Below are positions 60,721-64,000 of a stretch of 64,000 bases of DNA, piece after piece. Origin of the DNA: Metallyticus violacea. Its lineage: Eukaryota > Arthropoda > Insecta > Mantodea > Metallyticidae. Positions within the stretch are counted from its first letter, which is position 1, and each line of letters begins with the position of its first letter. The position numbers and the translations under genes are program-made. The DNA is taken from positions 118,412,869-118,476,868 of the forward strand of contig CM060843.1 of the NCBI GenBank assembly GCA_030762175.1, written 5' to 3'. The notes under the pieces are model-generated. The model did not search any database and had not been told where the DNA came from. It was given only the letters and a program-made list of their open reading frames with translations.

Positions 60721-62495
60721 AGTTTTGTAGTTTTAAGATTTTAATGTTGTTTTAAGTAGTAGGTTAATTTTGTGATTTCTCTGCATATAATTTTCAAGTT
60801 TCCATTGAACCCGGCCAGCACTATGATCTTTGAATACGTTTTATTGAAGAGTTTGAAAATGTCTTAGCAAATAATTAAATTTACTGTTTTAAAAGTTTGA
60901 GAGTTATTTAAATTGAAAAACTATTTTCAAAATAAAAGTATATTTGTGAGTGCAAAATTGAATTTGAACAATTTAAATGTTGAGTTAGTATATTCATTGT
61001 GTAATAAATCGTAATATTGTTCCGTAATTATAAATTACTTTTCCCCGGTCATATTCTAGACTTTTCTTTCTTGTACACTTACTATGTAAATGTTTGTGCA
61101 GACATCAGGGGAAAGGTGCCCCACTGAATATTATAAAGAGTTGAAAAGGAAGAGCATGTAGCATAATAAACTTTTACGCTTATTTTTCCACTTTATTTAT
61201 TACTATTGTTAACATTATTTAGTATATAAAGTATATACAATTGTACTCTCAGTTTATTTTCTGTCTTATTTTAATAACAATTTCAAAAGTTATAAATACA
61301 TTTTTGTTTACAGTATAAACTATTTAAATATGCTTCATTTAAATTATTAACACAAATAAACTGAAATTAATATCACAATATCTTTTAGTAAACCATTACT
61401 ACATTTTGTCACTTTTTATAAATATTCTTATTAATTATAAGAAGAAACATTATTATAAAATATTCTATGAGCTGCGTTTTTACAGTTTATGGGTGACAAT
61501 ATTGAATAAAGTTAAGTTCGTGAATGAGAAATCTCCTCAACTGGAGCATTCACCGACACCGTGGGTGTCACTCTACGTTTCCTTAACGCTATTCAGCTGC
61601 TATCAGGTACGTCACTTGACATTATAGTCATTTATGCCCACATGTCTGTTTCTGTCAGTTCCACTGTTAACTATAGATGAAGTGTCTGTCTGCAATTCTG
61701 CACAAGGTTAAAACAGAACTATACCTGTCCAGTGCATATATCTCCTTCAAGTTCTGCTTCTGCTCCTCTTACCTATTTTCGCGTTCTACCTTGTGGTGGT
61801 ATAGGCCAATTGTTACGTAGTACATATTCACCTTTCTGCTTTTTCCATTTTGATTCCACACTAACAACACGACAACTTTAAAATAATTACACCTTTTGAA
61901 TTCCTAGACACATATTTTGATTGCAAAACAGAAATTAAAAAAAAAAAAAAAAAAAAATGTGAAATTTCCATTCTTAGATATATTTAGAATTATGCAAGAC
62001 AGAAAATAATCAATAAACTTATATATATTCAATTATAAAACCATCAAATCAGAACAATAAATCACTTAACCGTACTCCAATGTGACGTGCTTGTTCTTGA
62101 GACTTTTGACTGACTGTTAGACGCATCATACGTGTTCTGATTTTAATAATGGTGTTTTCTCTCATGAAAGTATGCTGGAGCTGAATATTTATTATTTGTT
62201 TTTAAATGTTTAAAATGTTTTAAATAAATATAATATAAACAAATCTTATGAAATATTTTATTTAGTTTATTGTTTTGTGAACAAATCTATCGATAGAGTT
62301 AAAACTAATTTAAAAATTAATTTTATTTTACAATGTTTTGCATCTATATGATTTTTGTCATGTCTTCATCACCACTTTTAATTTTATTCGTAAAATGAAA
62401 AGTAAAATAAAAAAAAATAAATGAAAAAATAAGAGATAATGCAAAAGGCGTTATATGAAAACTTTTTATTAAATTATGAATTATTTCTGGATAGG
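60721..62495. other. Unannotated AT-rich stretch
   Basis: No gene recognised. A 21 bp A-run lies at 61937-61957. Confidence 0.35.
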
Positions 62496-62496
62496 A

Positions 62497-62580
62497 CACG
62501 GGGGAAAAGTTAGTTGGAGCGTCAGCACGGACGTGACCCGAACATTTCAAGTCTGATTCTTGCATTCCAGCTGATATCCT
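62497..62580 (+). mobile_element. Fragment related to SINE-C
   Basis: AGTTGGAGCGTCAGCACGGA and CCCGAACATTTCAAGTCTGA match parts of the element at 62776-62960; the middle is deleted. Confidence 0.5.
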
Positions 62581-62775
62581 ACACACGACTAGTGTGAAAG
62601 AACTTATTTCTATATATAAATTTACCCCTACATAGTTGGTGGTTAAACTAGAAGTCTGGGTCATAAGATTCCTAGCATTATTAATCGCATTTATATAATA
62701 AACATCTCACAATAGAGAAAACCTTAGGGATGTACATAGAAATCAAATGAAATAGGTTTGCGGTTTCGTGCTTGG

Positions 62776-62960
62776 AAGAGGACACGGTAGCTTAGTTGTA
62801 TGGCGCATCAGCACGGAAGGCTGAAGATTAGTCGTTGGAATCGGCCGTTACCCGAATTTTCAAGACTCATCATTTCCAATTTTGAAGTCTGACTCATCAT
62901 TTCAAATTTTCAAGTCTGACTCATCATTTCCAATTCTAATATCATTTTAGAAGACAATTT
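62776..62960 (+). mobile_element. SINE-C: tRNA-like head plus short tandem repeats
   Basis: GGTAGCTTAGTTGTATGGCGC resembles a tRNA A-box and D arm, CAGCACGGAAGGCTG an anticodon arm, and CGTTGGAATCGG a degraded B-box, ending CCGTTACCC. About three diverged 27-29 bp units follow, containing GTCTGACTCATCATTTCCAA. The D-loop and B-box changes argue against a working tRNA gene. A related fragment lies 280 bp upstream. Confidence 0.5.
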
Positions 62961-63904
62961 TGAAATGAATGAGACTACAGCTATGGAGGAAGTAGAGCCA
63001 ATGTCATGTTGCGATTTATTTAACGTTTCTCAGAAATATGTTGCATCAAATCTAAGCTCCTTAATGCTTAGCTGATCACGCTCACACTGTTATATGGACG
63101 GAATGACTCATTATGATTAGCAAGTTATATTTTGTGGTTACTTTCGTTAGATATAATAAGGTCAAACTATTAATATATTTTTGTACAAATAAAAAATACA
63201 GTTTTCTACACGATGAAGGGAATTGTTAACTCCTTTGCAGTAGAAAAGAGAGAATACGTGGCAATGAATAGCGCACATTCAGGATAAAGGAATATTGTAC
63301 ACAGGCTGTGCTGCAGGAAACGTTAGATCAAAAATATCATAAGCTGCTTTAATTAAGGGTTTATTCTCGTGCGCGCTGCTACGCGCAATAAAACAATTTT
63401 ATTTTTATTGGATCCCTTCCTATTTTACTCCCCCCCCCCTTCAGGAGAGCTGCGATGTAATGGAGGAGGGATCTAACGTTAATCTGAAGGGGCGCCTGTG
63501 GCTAACACTCCGCACCTAAACGCGTAACTTCTAATAAGAAGTGCTATAACAAGATTATATTTAAATATAATAGTATTCAGGTAGCTTGTAAATGGTAAGC
63601 GAGAACATTCTAAAATAAAACGGGATAGGTAACAGATCATTTTATCATAAACTTATTCTTATTTGGGTATTAAAGGATTATTTAGCTTTGTGCAATCAAC
63701 TAATATCTAAGTATGACGTAAGTATTATGCAAACAAAGTTATTTATTCATATAAACTGGCGATATACTTGAGATATTTTTCAAAACAGAGTGCGAGAGAA
63801 ACCAAACAAATTGTTAATGTTTTAAAAACATTACTTTGTCATTATATCCAGTTGTGTAAGGCATAATCGAATATAAGAATACTTTTAGTTTAGATATTTT
63901 CATT
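62961..63904. other. Unannotated stretch
   Basis: No gene recognised. A 10 bp C-run lies at about 63429-63438, and a short GC-rich hairpin (GCGCG...CGCGC) near 63372. Confidence 0.35.
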
Positions 63905-64000
63905 CATTTGGTTTATTTATGGACGCTCTTAGCTACTCAGGTCATCAGCGTCCCATTCAATTTAGGGCGTGAAACGGTCGAAAGTTTTGCTCAAACCTTA
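63905..64000 (-). mobile_element. SINE-B copy, minus strand, cut by the window end
   Basis: ATGGACGCTCTTAGCTACTC, GTCATCAGCGTCCCATTCAA and GGGCGTGAAACGG are the reverse of the SINE-B 3' part; the head would lie beyond 64000. Confidence 0.9.

Overview
The window is AT-rich eukaryotic nuclear DNA with no recognisable intact host gene. Several lines suggest an arthropod, probably an insect: decayed mariner/Tc1-like and hAT transposases, several LINE lineages, two abundant tRNA-derived SINE families, many microsatellites, and no operon-like gene packing. The species cannot be named from the sequence. Most of the window is AT-rich intergenic or intronic sequence whose ORFs are short and look like chance.

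Layout. 1-10.5 kb: unique AT-rich DNA with a CTT/ATT microsatellite, a degenerate 37-38 bp minisatellite (2865-3190), a SINE-A copy, a decayed mariner-like transposase (about 5640-6830) and an AT/GA microsatellite. 10.5-13 kb: 3' part of a minus-strand LINE ending in a TTA-type tail, with a 70 bp tandem repeat. 17.9-23.7 kb: SINE copies and a second decayed minus-strand LINE with reverse transcriptase motifs (about 20960-22625). 25.6-26.6 kb: second copy of the first mariner-like family. 28.07-30.71 kb: decayed ZMYM1-like hAT transposase with a recognisable right terminus. 32.2-32.4 kb: candidate polymerase II promoter (CRE, TATA box, splice donor). 35-36 kb and 43.4-44.9 kb: minus-strand copies of a second mariner-like family; the latter is split by a 738 bp element with 17 bp perfect inverted ends. 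40.3-41.8 kb: a SINE-A and a SINE-B with perfect target-site duplications, plus a third LINE fragment. 46.6-49.5 kb: SINE-rich, with SINE-B and SINE-A tail to tail beside a mariner fragment. 53.7 kb: a 97-codon ORF with a good signal peptide, the best candidate for a host protein. 58.65-60.18 kb: a young, GC-rich LINE-derived insertion with a long intact ORF1 (three zinc-knuckle positions, coiled coil), no ORF2, a poly-A tail and a perfect target-site duplication. 60.6-64 kb: a GA-rich tract, a third tRNA-like SINE family, and a SINE-B running off the end.

How it fits together. The non-autonomous SINEs and the ORF1-only element need reverse transcriptase supplied by LINEs elsewhere; the LINE copies here are all broken. 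The poly-A tails, ATTC and TTA-type tails and target-site duplications are the marks of target-primed reverse transcription. I found no convincing new multi-gene system. The most unusual items are the ORF1-only LINE derivative, the nested inverted-repeat element, the candidate promoter, and several long perfect palindromes.
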